A DNA stretch of 64,000 nt, taken from Denitrobaculum sp965232285 (GTDB taxonomy: Bacteria > Pseudomonadota > Alphaproteobacteria > Kiloniellales > Kiloniellaceae). Position numbers and translations under genes: made by a program. The stretch spans positions 1,302,001 to 1,366,000 of the forward strand of contig CBDDPL010000004.1 in NCBI GenBank assembly GCA_965232285.1. Direction: 5' to 3'. The notes beneath the pieces are model-generated. The model was not told the origin of the DNA, searched no databases, and saw only the letters and a program-made list of their open reading frames with translations. Shown one piece after another: positions 43,680 to 51,945 of this stretch; positions within the stretch are counted from its first letter, which is position 1, and the number at the start of each line of letters is the position of its first letter.

Positions 43680-43955
43680 TACCAAGGAGCAGTGATAATG
43701 ACCCATCGGGACGCTTTTCTGTGTCTTTCGGCTAGAAGCAGGCGGCGCGGCGATGCGGCGGCATCCGATGCGGTGCATCGGAAGCCGCGTGCGACGCAGT
43801 CCGAAAGACGCAGAAAAGCGCCGGCTCGGTTGCCTCCAGGGGCCTTCGGAGAGCGTCGAAAAGCTTTGCCGATGCGCTGCATCGCCTGCAACTCTTCTCC
43901 TACCCGAAGGCCCCTGGAGGCAATCCCTATGGGTCAATATCACTGCTCCTTGGTA
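43680..43955. mobile_element. MITE-like palindromic element A
   Basis: 276 bases bounded by TA. Terminal repeats TACCAAGGAGCAGTGATAAT (from 43680) and, read inward from 43955, TACCAAGGAGCAGTGATATT; the pairing continues to 32 bases with two mismatches (43680-43711 with 43924-43955). Two inner stems: CGCTTTTCTGTGTCTTTCGG (43712-43731) with 43801-43820, one mismatch; TTGCCTCCAGGGGCCTTCGG (43830-43849) with 43904-43923, perfect. So it can fold as two long hairpin arms on a closed base. No ORF. TA flanks suggest an IS630/Tc1-mariner transposase acting in trans. Confidence 0.8.
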
Positions 43956-44757
43956 TTACCCCCACTTAGGTCCGGTCTGAGTCGGATGAACGATCGTCGG
44001 CTCTCCCGATAACGTCACAACTGGGCCGCCCGCTTCGTTCCATTGGAAGAGGACCAGATGCCAGCCTTCTGCAATGTGCCGGGACACATCGACGATGCCG
44101 TCCGCCGGAATCGACCTCGCAAAATCGGAGTTGGACCAGGAGGGTGGGGTTTCACCCTGTTTCAAGGCCTGCAGCCAGGATCTGTTTGACAGTTCCCGAT
44201 CGATCCCCAGCTTCTGGCAGGCAGTGGGATCGCGCTGATCCAAAACCAGGGCGCGCGTTACCGTAAGAGGCACCACGGCCCGCGGCTGACCATCGTCGCG
44301 CATGTATCCCGATACGGCGATGCGTGCCCATTCCTGGTGAGGGCTCATGTGAATACCAAGGGGCACTAACAATAACTCATAGGGACGTTTTTCTGAGGTT
44401 TTCGGTTAGGAGCGCGCGGCGCAGCGATACGGCGTATCGGAAGCCGTGTGGGACGCGACCCGAAAGCCTCAGAAAAGCGCCATTTCGGTTGTCTCCAGGG
44501 ACCTTCGGAGGGCGTCGAAAAGCCTTGCCGATGCGCGACATCGCCTGCGGCTGTTCTCCTACCCGAAGGACCCTGGAGACAATCCCTATGGGTTATTGTT
44601 AGTGCCCCTTGGTATTGAGCGCAGGCTGGCCGTGCCGGTGGTAGCGCCCGGCGCTTTTCGCATGCGGTGGCTCCAACACGCGGTCAATACGGTTCAGCGG
44701 AACAGTCCGAAAAAACGTTCCGCTTACTTCCGACAGATGTTCGATGGAACTGGTCAT
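43956..44757 (-). pseudogene. RES-domain toxin-like gene split by element B
   Basis: The C-terminal fragment (43956-44351) and N-terminal fragment (44614-44757, possibly from 44895) are in one frame once element B and one TA are removed: the junction reads GQPALN-IHMSPHQEWARIAV. The joined protein of about 180 residues has RES-family features: an Arg in the first strand (TFFRTVPLNRID), AGRYHRHGQPALNIHMSPHQ with the Glu that follows, DGIVDVSRHIAEGWHLVLFQ with the conserved Ser. RES toxins modify or degrade NAD+; the usual Xre/DUF2384 antitoxin gene is not next to it. As it stands, the N-terminal part ends in the element at TAA (44599), and the rest could only start inside or after it. Confidence 0.75.
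44352..44616. mobile_element. MITE-like palindromic element B, inserted in RES gene
   Basis: 265 bases. Terminal repeats: AATACCAAGGGGCACTAACA (from 44352) and the same on the other strand from 44616; the pairing is 34 bases with one mismatch (44352-44385 with 44583-44616). Inner stems TTTTCTGAGGTTTTCGG (44389-44405) with 44460-44476, and TTGTCTCCAGGGACCTTCGG (44489-44508) with 44563-44582, one mismatch each. Same architecture as element A, clearly the same family. The TA at each end fits a two-base target duplication. No coding capacity. Confidence 0.85.
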
Positions 44758-45124
44758 GGTCCCAGAGGTTCGGTCACTGTCGTTAACTGCGTCAAGCTTT
44801 CCGGGGCAGGTTGGATGTTCTTCTACAAAAAAATCAGAAAAAAGTCCGTCGGATAAAAAAATGGCCCGGTCCGCCGGGATCTGCCATAACCCCAAGTGTA
44901 TTCTGGTTTTTCCTCAGTTTATATTTGCAATTGAACTCTGTGAAATTTTTGAATATTACATAAATATTACAGTTATGTGACATCTTGTTGAATTCTTGTT
45001 GCGCTGTGTGATGCGAATCTTCATGATCGCCATCGTAAAATCCAAGTCGGAAACAAGTTCAACAGTACAGGGATGGCTCGACGGCGAGGTTCGAGCAGGG
45101 TGCTCGTCGTCTGTCTTTTTCTAG
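44758..45124. other. Intergenic region, about 370 bases
   Basis: Upstream of the broken RES gene and of the CYTH-CHAD gene. Low GC, with A runs (44828-44862) and repeated ATATTAC strings near 44953-44971. It may hold promoters for both. The minus frame continues open to 44895, so an earlier RES start is possible. I see no antitoxin ORF. Confidence 0.35.
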
Positions 45125-46666
45125 ATGCAGCATGAAATCGAGCTGAAGCTGGCGGTTGCTCCCGAGCATATGAACCGCTGGCGCCGGGCCGCCGTTATCC
45201 GCCGTTACGCCGAGGGTCGGTCGCACTACAAGACTCTCGATAGCACCTACTTCGATACGCCTGATCTGGAGCTCAAGGCCATGGGGGTCGCGCTGCGGGT
45301 GCGCCGGATCGGCGCGAAGCGCATCCAGACTCTCAAGGTTCCGGCCAACAAGGCCACCGGCTTTCAGCATCTGATTGAATACGAGCAGGAGATTGATCAG
45401 GACGAGCCGGATCTGTCGCTGATTGCCAGCAAGCCGCTGCAGAAGCTCTTCGCCAAATCCAAGATCGCGGCGCGACTCACCGCGCTCTTCACCACCGAGA
45501 TTCGCCGCCGGATCACGATCCTGCGTTACGGTAACAGCGAGATCGAGATGGCGCTGGATGAGGGCCGTATCCTCGCAGGTGACAGAAGCCTGCCGCTCAG
45601 CGAGGCGGAGTTCGAGCTTTGCAGTGGCGACGCCCGGGACATTCTGGATCTGGCGCTTGAGCTGCACGGCGACCTGCCTTTCACGCTGGAGCGTCGCAGC
45701 AAGGCCAAGCGGGGCTATGCGCTTTTCGCCGGCAAGGAACCGGCGCCGGTAAAGGCGGTTGCGGTCAAGCTGGACCCGAAAGCGCATATCCGCGAGGTCT
45801 TTTCCGAGATCGCCTGGAACTGTATCGACCAGATCCGGGATAACGAAACGCCGGTCTTGATCTCGGACGACCCGGAAGGCGTGCATCAGCTACGCGTCGG
45901 GATCCGCCGGCTGCGCTCGCTCTTCGTGCTCTACAAGCCCTTTCTGGCGGGCGAGGCCTATGAGACGGTGATCGACGAGCTGGCCTGGGCGCAGAAGCAG
46001 ACCGGGCCAGCGCGCGACTGGGATGTCTTTGTCGAGGAGACTCTGACCCGCGTGCAATCCGGCATGCCGGAGGAGAAGTCCCTGTCGCATCTGGCGCAGT
46101 TGGCCGCGGCGCGCCGGGCAGCCAGCGCGGGCGATGCCCGGGCCTTCGTGCGGAGCGAGCGCTACCTGCTGCTGATGCTGCGCCTTTTCAAGGGGCTGGA
46201 ACTGGGCAGCTTCCTGGCCGAGGAAGACAAGGCGGTGCGCAAGGGGCTCGACAAGCCGGTGGCCGATTTCGCCGCCGGCGTGCTCAATCAGCATGACCGC
46301 CGGGTGCGGAAGCTTGCGTCCAAGGTCGAGAAGCTGGAGATCGAGGACATTCACCGCCTGCGCCTGCGCGTAAAGAAGATGCGCTATGCGGCTGAGTTCT
46401 TCAAAAGCCTCTTTGCCGACAGGAAAGCCAAGCGTCGCGGCAAAGCCCTGGCGGCTCTTCAGGAGGCGTTGGGTGCGGTCAATGACGCAGCGGTCTGCGA
46501 GGAACTGCTGGCGGAACTGACGGCCGCTTCGCCGCGCAGCGCGCAGCTGAAAATCGCTTCCGGCGTGATGCGGGGCTGGTACTCGGCGCTCTCGGCCGAG
46601 AGCATCGCTTCTCTGGCGGCGCTCTGGCAGGACTACGAGGCGACGCCCTGCTTCTGGGAGAAGTAG
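45125..46666 (+). CDS. CYTH-CHAD protein, inorganic triphosphatase-like
   Basis: 513 residues. CYTH domain about 1-200: ExExK motif EIELK at 4-8, then HYKTLDSTYFDTPDLELKAM and basic strands ALRVRRIGAKRIQTLKVP that line the tunnel binding triphosphate. CHAD domain about 225-505: helices with conserved His/Arg pairs (GVHQLRVGIRRLRSLFVLYK, ARDWDVF, DIHRLRLRVKKMRYAAEFFK), which bind polyphosphate. Likely a cytoplasmic triphosphatase acting at polyphosphate. No strong ribosome site at the ATG. Confidence 0.9.
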   Translation: MQHEIELKLAVAPEHMNRWRRAAVIRRYAEGRSHYKTLDSTYFDTPDLELKAMGVALRVRRIGAKRIQTLKVPANKATGFQHLIEYEQEIDQDEPDLSLIASKPLQKLFAKSKIAARLTALFTTEIRRRITILRYGNSEIEMALDEGRILAGDRSLPLSEAEFELCSGDARDILDLALELHGDLPFTLERRSKAKRGYALFAGKEPAPVKAVAVKLDPKAHIREVFSEIAWNCIDQIRDNETPVLISDDPEGVHQLRVGIRRLRSLFVLYKPFLAGEAYETVIDELAWAQKQTGPARDWDVFVEETLTRVQSGMPEEKSLSHLAQLAAARRAASAGDARAFVRSERYLLLMLRLFKGLELGSFLAEEDKAVRKGLDKPVADFAAGVLNQHDRRVRKLASKVEKLEIEDIHRLRLRVKKMRYAAEFFKSLFADRKAKRRGKALAALQEALGAVNDAAVCEELLAELTAASPRSAQLKIASGVMRGWYSALSAESIASLAALWQDYEATPCFWEK

Positions 46667-46718
46667 AGCAATTTGTTAGCGCCGCTTGCTATAGTCTCTC
46701 TTGGTATAGCTTGGGCGG

Positions 46719-47804
46719 ATGGATAATTGGATGAACAGGCGAGATCTCTTGCGGGCTGGAACCGCAGTGAGTCTTTTTGGTTTGATGACGGGCCCACTCA
46801 GAGCAAACCAAGGCGTGGACTTGTTTGTTCCTCCGGAAGAAGACCTGCACGAACGGACATTCATGCAATGGCCCGTCAACCGGGCGGTCCATCCTGACCG
46901 GGAATTCCTCGACATTCTGCAGGAAACGATTGCGGAGATTGCGAACGCGATCGCTGACTTTGAACCCGTGGCCATGCTGGCTGATAAATCGGATCACAAA
47001 GCTGCCCGCAAGAAACTGTCTTCTAGAGTTGAGCTTTGGGATATCCCGACCGAGGATTTGTGGTGCCGTGACGCCGGCCCACTGTTCGCCAAGACGCCTG
47101 ACAACAAGTTGGCGGTCAGCCATATCCAGTTTAACGGATGGGGCGCCAAGCAGGTTCACGCGCGTGACGGGCGCATTGCCGCCGAGGTCGCCAGGAGGCT
47201 TGGTGTCAAGCTGGTCCCAAGCGGTGTCGTTGGTGAAGCGGGCGGTGTCGAACATGATGGCCATGGACTGCTCATGGCCCATGAAAGTTCCTGGGTGAAC
47301 AGGAACCGGAACCCCGGCCTTTCTCACGATGAAATCGAACGCCGTCTGTTGCGCGCCTATGGTGCCGAACAAATGATCTGGTCGCCGGGCGTGTGGGGAG
47401 AAGATATCACCGACTACCACATCGACAGTCTGGCGCGCTTTACTGGCCCGGGCCGCGTGCTGATCAACCTACCTGACAAACCGGACAGGGATGATCCCTT
47501 TCATGTCGCGGCGATGGATACATACGATGCCTTGCTGGCTGCCAAACTGGATGTTGAAGTCATCCCCGAGCCCGCTTATCGGCGCGTGAACAGCCTCGAC
47601 TTCGTGGCTTCCTATGCCAACTACTATGTCTGCAATGGCGCCGTCATCGCAGCGCAGTTCGGCGATGCCCAGACCGATGAAATCGCGCGGAAGGCACTTG
47701 AGAAACACTACCCCGGCCGAGAGATCGTGACGCTGAATGTGGATGCGCTGGGTGAGGTCGGGGGCGGTATCCACTGTGCCACCCAACAGATGCCCGCGGT
47801 GTGA
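46719..47804 (+). CDS. aguA: Exported agmatine deiminase family protein
   Basis: 361 residues. N-terminus MDNWMNRRDLLRAGTAVSLF with a twin Arg and hydrophobic core, a Tat-type signal ending near LRA-NQ. The rest is a peptidyl-arginine-deiminase fold: RTFMQWP, EDLWCRDAGPLFA, GEDITDYHIDSLARF and the catalytic Cys near 353 in GGGIHCATQQMP. Substrate in the family is agmatine, giving N-carbamoylputrescine; but most are cytoplasmic, so a Tat-exported form is unusual and the substrate may differ. spermidine synthase is about 8 kb away, not linked. Confidence 0.85.
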   Translation: MDNWMNRRDLLRAGTAVSLFGLMTGPLRANQGVDLFVPPEEDLHERTFMQWPVNRAVHPDREFLDILQETIAEIANAIADFEPVAMLADKSDHKAARKKLSSRVELWDIPTEDLWCRDAGPLFAKTPDNKLAVSHIQFNGWGAKQVHARDGRIAAEVARRLGVKLVPSGVVGEAGGVEHDGHGLLMAHESSWVNRNRNPGLSHDEIERRLLRAYGAEQMIWSPGVWGEDITDYHIDSLARFTGPGRVLINLPDKPDRDDPFHVAAMDTYDALLAAKLDVEVIPEPAYRRVNSLDFVASYANYYVCNGAVIAAQFGDAQTDEIARKALEKHYPGREIVTLNVDALGEVGGGIHCATQQMPAV

Positions 47805-47842
47805 ACGCGAACCGGTTCCGACGGCACTGGGTTTAGCCTACT

Positions 47843-48364
47843 CTAATCCTCAAGCTCCCGCGGTTTGAGAAAGTGGGTGAGGCGGCCTTTGCCCGGTTCG
47901 ATATCGCGCCAATGATCGAAGGGGAAGGTGATCACCGCCAGCGCCGCGGTGGGATACTTCTCCTCCAGGATGGCCAGCAGAGCCGGGTCGGACTCCGGAC
48001 CTGACAGTTCCTGCGCGAAGGCCTCCATGCCTGGATTGTGGCCGATCATCATGATGCCGGTCAGCGCGTCATCCTGCAGCGCCATGAGCTTCCGCATCTT
48101 CGCCGGCGGCGCCATGTAGAGATCGTCGTGGAGCTGAATGCCATGCTTCTTTGGCAGGAAATCGGTCACCAGGCCGTAGGTTTCCTGCGCGCGCCGTGCG
48201 GTGGAACAGAGCACCATGTCCGGTTTGAAGCCCTGGCGGGTCATCTCGCGTCCCATGCGCGGGGCCGCTTTTAAGCCGCGCGGGGCCAGGGGACGTTCGA
48301 AGTCGCCGCGCGCCGGCGCGCTCCAGTCGGACTTGGCGTGGCGCAGAAGATAAAGCGTTTTCAT
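47843..48364 (-). CDS. sixA: Phosphohistidine phosphatase SixA-like
   Basis: 173 residues, histidine phosphatase fold. The RHG-type motif is LYLLRHAKSDWS at the N-terminus with the catalytic His at 9; second conserved His in MIGHNPGMEAFAQEL; CSTARRAQET binds phosphate. SixA removes phosphate from His of phosphotransfer proteins. The short length and RHAKS motif match SixA rather than phosphoglycerate mutase. It lies 30 bases downstream of the dehalogenase gene on the same strand. Confidence 0.88.
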   Translation of the reverse strand: MKTLYLLRHAKSDWSAPARGDFERPLAPRGLKAAPRMGREMTRQGFKPDMVLCSTARRAQETYGLVTDFLPKKHGIQLHDDLYMAPPAKMRKLMALQDDALTGIMMIGHNPGMEAFAQELSGPESDPALLAILEEKYPTAALAVITFPFDHWRDIEPGKGRLTHFLKPRELED

Positions 48365-48394
48365 GTGTGCGTGACGAAGCCTTGGGAAACTGAG

Positions 48395-49276
48395 TTAAAG
48401 ATCCTGATGCCAGGAGACGATCGCTTGCGCGATCTCTTCGGGTGAATCTTCCTGGATGAAGTGGGTGCCGGCGACGGTGACTTCGGTCTGGTTGGTCCAG
48501 CTTCGGCAAAACTCACGCTGCGGCCCGACCAGGATGGCGCCCGGCTCCGCATTGATGAAGAGTTTGGGCAGGTCGTTCTCCGACATCCACTCGGCATAGT
48601 CGGTCACGATCTTCACAACGTCTTCCGGTTCACCCGAGAGCGGGATCTGGCGCGGCCAGGTGAGGGTGGGGCGGCGATCCTCTCCGGGTTGGGCGAAGGG
48701 TCGGCGATAGACCGCCATTTCAGTCTCGGTGAGGCCGCGTATCACCGAACCCGGCAGGACCTTCTCGACGAAGACGTTCTTCTCCAGGACCATCCCTTCG
48801 CCGGCCTCGGAGCGAAAGCCCTGAAACAGTGGCTTGATCACCTCTGGCCAGTCATCCCAGCTCATGGGCCGGACGATGCCTTCCATGTAGGCTATACCCT
48901 TGATCGCGTCGGCATGCCGTCGCGCCCAGTCGAAACCCAGGGCGGAGCCCCAGTCGTGAATGACGAGAGTGACGTTCGTCTCGAGACCAAGCTCAGCCAG
49001 CAGGGCATCGAGATACTTCCTGTGTTCAACGAAGCGATAGGAGTCCGGTCCGGGATCGTCGAGCTTTTGCGAATCACCCATGCCGATCAGATCCGGCGCG
49101 ATGCAGCGGCCATGGGGCACCAGCCGCGGCAGGATGTTGCGCCAGAGATAGGAGGAGGTGGGGTTGCCGTGGAGAAAGACGATGGGGTCGCCGCTGCCCA
49201 TCTCGGTGTAAGCCATGTCTTTGCCGAGTATGGTCACATGGCTCTTGGGCAGTTCGTCAGTTCCAGGCGTCGTCAT
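48395..49276 (-). CDS. dhaA: Haloalkane dehalogenase
   Basis: 293 residues, alpha/beta-hydrolase. Catalytic set as in the DhaA/LinB (HLD-II) branch: oxyanion HGNPTSSYLWRN with halide Asn near 38, nucleophile Asp near 108 in VIHDWGSALGFDWA with halide Trp 109, Glu near 132 in MEGIVRP and His near 272 in GTHFIQEDSP. It hydrolyses haloalkanes to alcohols plus halide. No signal peptide. Natural substrate unknown. Upstream of sixA. Confidence 0.93.
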   Translation of the reverse strand: MTTPGTDELPKSHVTILGKDMAYTEMGSGDPIVFLHGNPTSSYLWRNILPRLVPHGRCIAPDLIGMGDSQKLDDPGPDSYRFVEHRKYLDALLAELGLETNVTLVIHDWGSALGFDWARRHADAIKGIAYMEGIVRPMSWDDWPEVIKPLFQGFRSEAGEGMVLEKNVFVEKVLPGSVIRGLTETEMAVYRRPFAQPGEDRRPTLTWPRQIPLSGEPEDVVKIVTDYAEWMSENDLPKLFINAEPGAILVGPQREFCRSWTNQTEVTVAGTHFIQEDSPEEIAQAIVSWHQDL

Positions 49277-49409
49277 GATGCGAAAGTTGTCCCCCTGTAT
49301 TCCATCAGCAGGCGCCGATGGACTTTGTGATTTTACATATCCTTGAAAATGGGGCGTGAGTGACTCTCTTCCAAGCCATCTTCTCGGAAGAAGTTACTGT
49401 GCCCCATCC

Positions 49410-51698
49410 CTACGTCGCTCCCTGCGGCTGGGCGCCGCTGTCGGCCATGGCCGCGGCCGCGGCGTCCTCGATCCGCTTTTTCATATCCGGATCGCCGCTT
49501 ATGGCCTCCGGCATGTCGACCAGAACGCGGCGGTGAGCGAACTCGATGCCGTTGTCGTGGAAGGCTTCCTGGACCCGGCGGTAGACCTCCTTGCGGATCA
49601 TGAACTGCTCGCCGGGCTTGGCCTTGAACTTGGCGCGCAGGATCATGGCGGAATCCTCCATGGCCTTCACGCCCTGAGACTTCAGCGGCTCGATGAAGCC
49701 AGGGCCGAGCAGTTCGTCGTCCATCAGCTCGGCGCCGATCCGCTTGAAGATCTTCTTCACCTTGTTGATGTCCGTGTCGTAGGTGACCCGGAACTCCAGC
49801 TTCATGATCACCCAGTCGCGGCTGTAGTTGGTCAGGTACTTGATCTCGCCGAAGGGGACCGTGTGCAGGGGACCCCGGTGATGGCGCAGGACCAGCGAGC
49901 GCACGTTGATGGCCTCGACCGTGCCTTTGACGTCGCCGATGTCGACGTATTCGCCCAGCCGGAAGGCATCGTCGACCAGGAAGAAGACGCCGGAGACGAT
50001 GTCCTTGACCAGGGTCTGGGCACCGAAGCCGATGGCGATGCCGATCACGCCCGCACCGGCCAGCAGCGGGCCGACATTTACGCCGAGCGCCGAGAGTACC
50101 ACCATCACCGCCATCACCAGGATGGTGATGAAGAGGAACTTGCGCAGCAGGGGCAGGAGCGTGGCCAGCCGGGTGGCGCCCTTGCCGCCGCCTTCGCCTT
50201 CGCTCTCGACCATCTCGCCGCCGCCGTCGGCCGCGATCCGCCGGTCGATGGCGTGCTGGGCGACCTGCCAGATGACGTAAGCCAGCAGGATGGTGAAGCC
50301 GATCTCGACCACCGCGCGGATCGTGGCGGCGCCGAAGCCGCCGGCCGAGATGGCGAAGACATCGATGCCCCAGAGGTGGGCGAAGGTCAGGACGCCGAGG
50401 ATCACCAGCAGCAGACGGATCGCCCGGAAGAGGATCGGCAGATAGGCATGGCCCGGGCTGTCTTCGGTGACGGCATCCCCGATCATCTGGCGCAGGGTGT
50501 AGTCGACCAGCGGCACGGCGATGATGATCACGAAGCTGCCGACGCCCGCCGTGGTCACACCGCTCTGTCCGCTGAGCGCGGCGGTCATGGCGATCAGGAA
50601 GATGGCGAAGACATAGCCAGTGGCGAGCAGATGCCAGATCTGCGCGAAGATCCCGCGCAGCCGGCCGCCGACCGTGGTTGGGGTTGCGTCGCCGGAAATG
50701 AGCAGGGCCACCGGGCGCCGGTTCGACCAGACGAAGGCGATCAGGAAGCCGGAGAAGGCGAGGCCGGAGAGAATATGAAACAGCTCCGTGCGTAGCGGAT
50801 CCATGCCGTAGGCGCCCAGCAGGTTTCCGCCCATGAAGAAGAAGGAGAAGGCGCCCAGCGTCACGAACTGGCGATGCAGTCGTTTCGCGAAGGGGCATTC
50901 GAAGGGCAGGCAGCGCAGGGAAGGGGTGAGCGGCGCCAGGAGGAAGCGCGAGAGCAGCGAGACGATCCGCAGGACCACGGCGGCGCTGACCATGGTCAGC
51001 ACCAGCAGGCGCACCGGCGGATGCCCCTGGTAGACGGCGAAGAAGCAGGCGAGCGCGACCAGGCCGAAGACGCCGACCGTAACCATATCCAGTACGACTC
51101 GCAGAATGAGATAGCCGGCTTTGCCCGCCGTCGTGGCCGGGCTCGCCTTGTTGATCTCGGCGCGGACCTTCTGTGTGAGGTGGCGGAAGCCGTATTCGGC
51201 GATGGCGCCGGCGCCGAAGATGAAGGCGAAGCCGGCCAGCAGGACGAAGAAGAAGCCGCCGCCCTGGTTCGGCGGGGCGATGTGTTCGAAGGTCTCGACA
51301 AAGAGATGGGGCAGGCGTGGCGCCGACTGCAGGACCTCTGCCAGCCGTTCGCGCACTAAGTGGGCGCGGGTCTCGAAGTTGGAGATCATGCCGGCGGACT
51401 CGCCGCCCGCACCGGCGCCCGCGTTCTGGTCGAGGAAGTCGATCAGCAACTGGCGGACCTCGCCGTCGCTGAGGCGGGCCAGCAGGTCGCGCCGTTCCTC
51501 CGGGGTCAGGTTCTCGGCCAGCGGCGATGTCTCGCTGGAGGTTTCTGCTCCGGCGCCTGCCGGCACGCCCGGGAGCGTTTGTGCCTCCGTGCCGGGCCCG
51601 ACCAGGCACAGCAGCACGATCAGCAGGAGGAGGGGGAGCGTTTCACGCAGCCATCGGGACTCGCGAAAGATCGCCGTCCGGAAGAAAACGCCAGGCAT
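49410..51698 (-). CDS. Large mechanosensitive channel, MscS/YbiO-type
   Basis: 762 residues from ATG 51698 (a GTG one codon earlier is also possible). Signal peptide about 10-40, periplasmic helical part about 41-140, then about eleven membrane helices in all, ending with the MscS pore helix GPLLAGAGVIGIAIGFGAQT followed by LVKDIVSGVFFLVDDAFRLG, the beta domain VEAINVRSLVLRHHRGPLHT and a C-terminal alpha/beta part. The extra N-terminal helices resemble E. coli YbiO. Protects against osmotic downshock; second MscS-family gene in the window. Confidence 0.92.
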   Translation of the reverse strand: MPGVFFRTAIFRESRWLRETLPLLLLIVLLCLVGPGTEAQTLPGVPAGAGAETSSETSPLAENLTPEERRDLLARLSDGEVRQLLIDFLDQNAGAGAGGESAGMISNFETRAHLVRERLAEVLQSAPRLPHLFVETFEHIAPPNQGGGFFFVLLAGFAFIFGAGAIAEYGFRHLTQKVRAEINKASPATTAGKAGYLILRVVLDMVTVGVFGLVALACFFAVYQGHPPVRLLVLTMVSAAVVLRIVSLLSRFLLAPLTPSLRCLPFECPFAKRLHRQFVTLGAFSFFFMGGNLLGAYGMDPLRTELFHILSGLAFSGFLIAFVWSNRRPVALLISGDATPTTVGGRLRGIFAQIWHLLATGYVFAIFLIAMTAALSGQSGVTTAGVGSFVIIIAVPLVDYTLRQMIGDAVTEDSPGHAYLPILFRAIRLLLVILGVLTFAHLWGIDVFAISAGGFGAATIRAVVEIGFTILLAYVIWQVAQHAIDRRIAADGGGEMVESEGEGGGKGATRLATLLPLLRKFLFITILVMAVMVVLSALGVNVGPLLAGAGVIGIAIGFGAQTLVKDIVSGVFFLVDDAFRLGEYVDIGDVKGTVEAINVRSLVLRHHRGPLHTVPFGEIKYLTNYSRDWVIMKLEFRVTYDTDINKVKKIFKRIGAELMDDELLGPGFIEPLKSQGVKAMEDSAMILRAKFKAKPGEQFMIRKEVYRRVQEAFHDNGIEFAHRRVLVDMPEAISGDPDMKKRIEDAAAAAMADSGAQPQGAT

Positions 51699-51945
51699 CA
51701 CAGCAGACTCCGTTGCACTCGTTCGTCTGCGATCAGCCTAGCATGATTCCTTTTGTTGCGGCCAAGCGTGCTGGTTGGCACGGCCAAGCGCGCCGGAGCT
51801 TTGCGCCTCGCGGGTGGGCGCTCGGCGGTTATTGCAATGGACATGTCATAAAAGCAGGGCCAACATCGACGCCAGATTTGAAAGACGACCCTATTTGTTA
51901 TGCGGCCAGACTTAATTCCTTCCAAGTCCCGCGGCGGTTTCGCCG

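Noticed and set aside
44758..45124. Xre/DUF2384 antitoxin partner of the RES gene
   Set aside because: No ORF with helix-turn-helix character next to the RES fragments on either strand.
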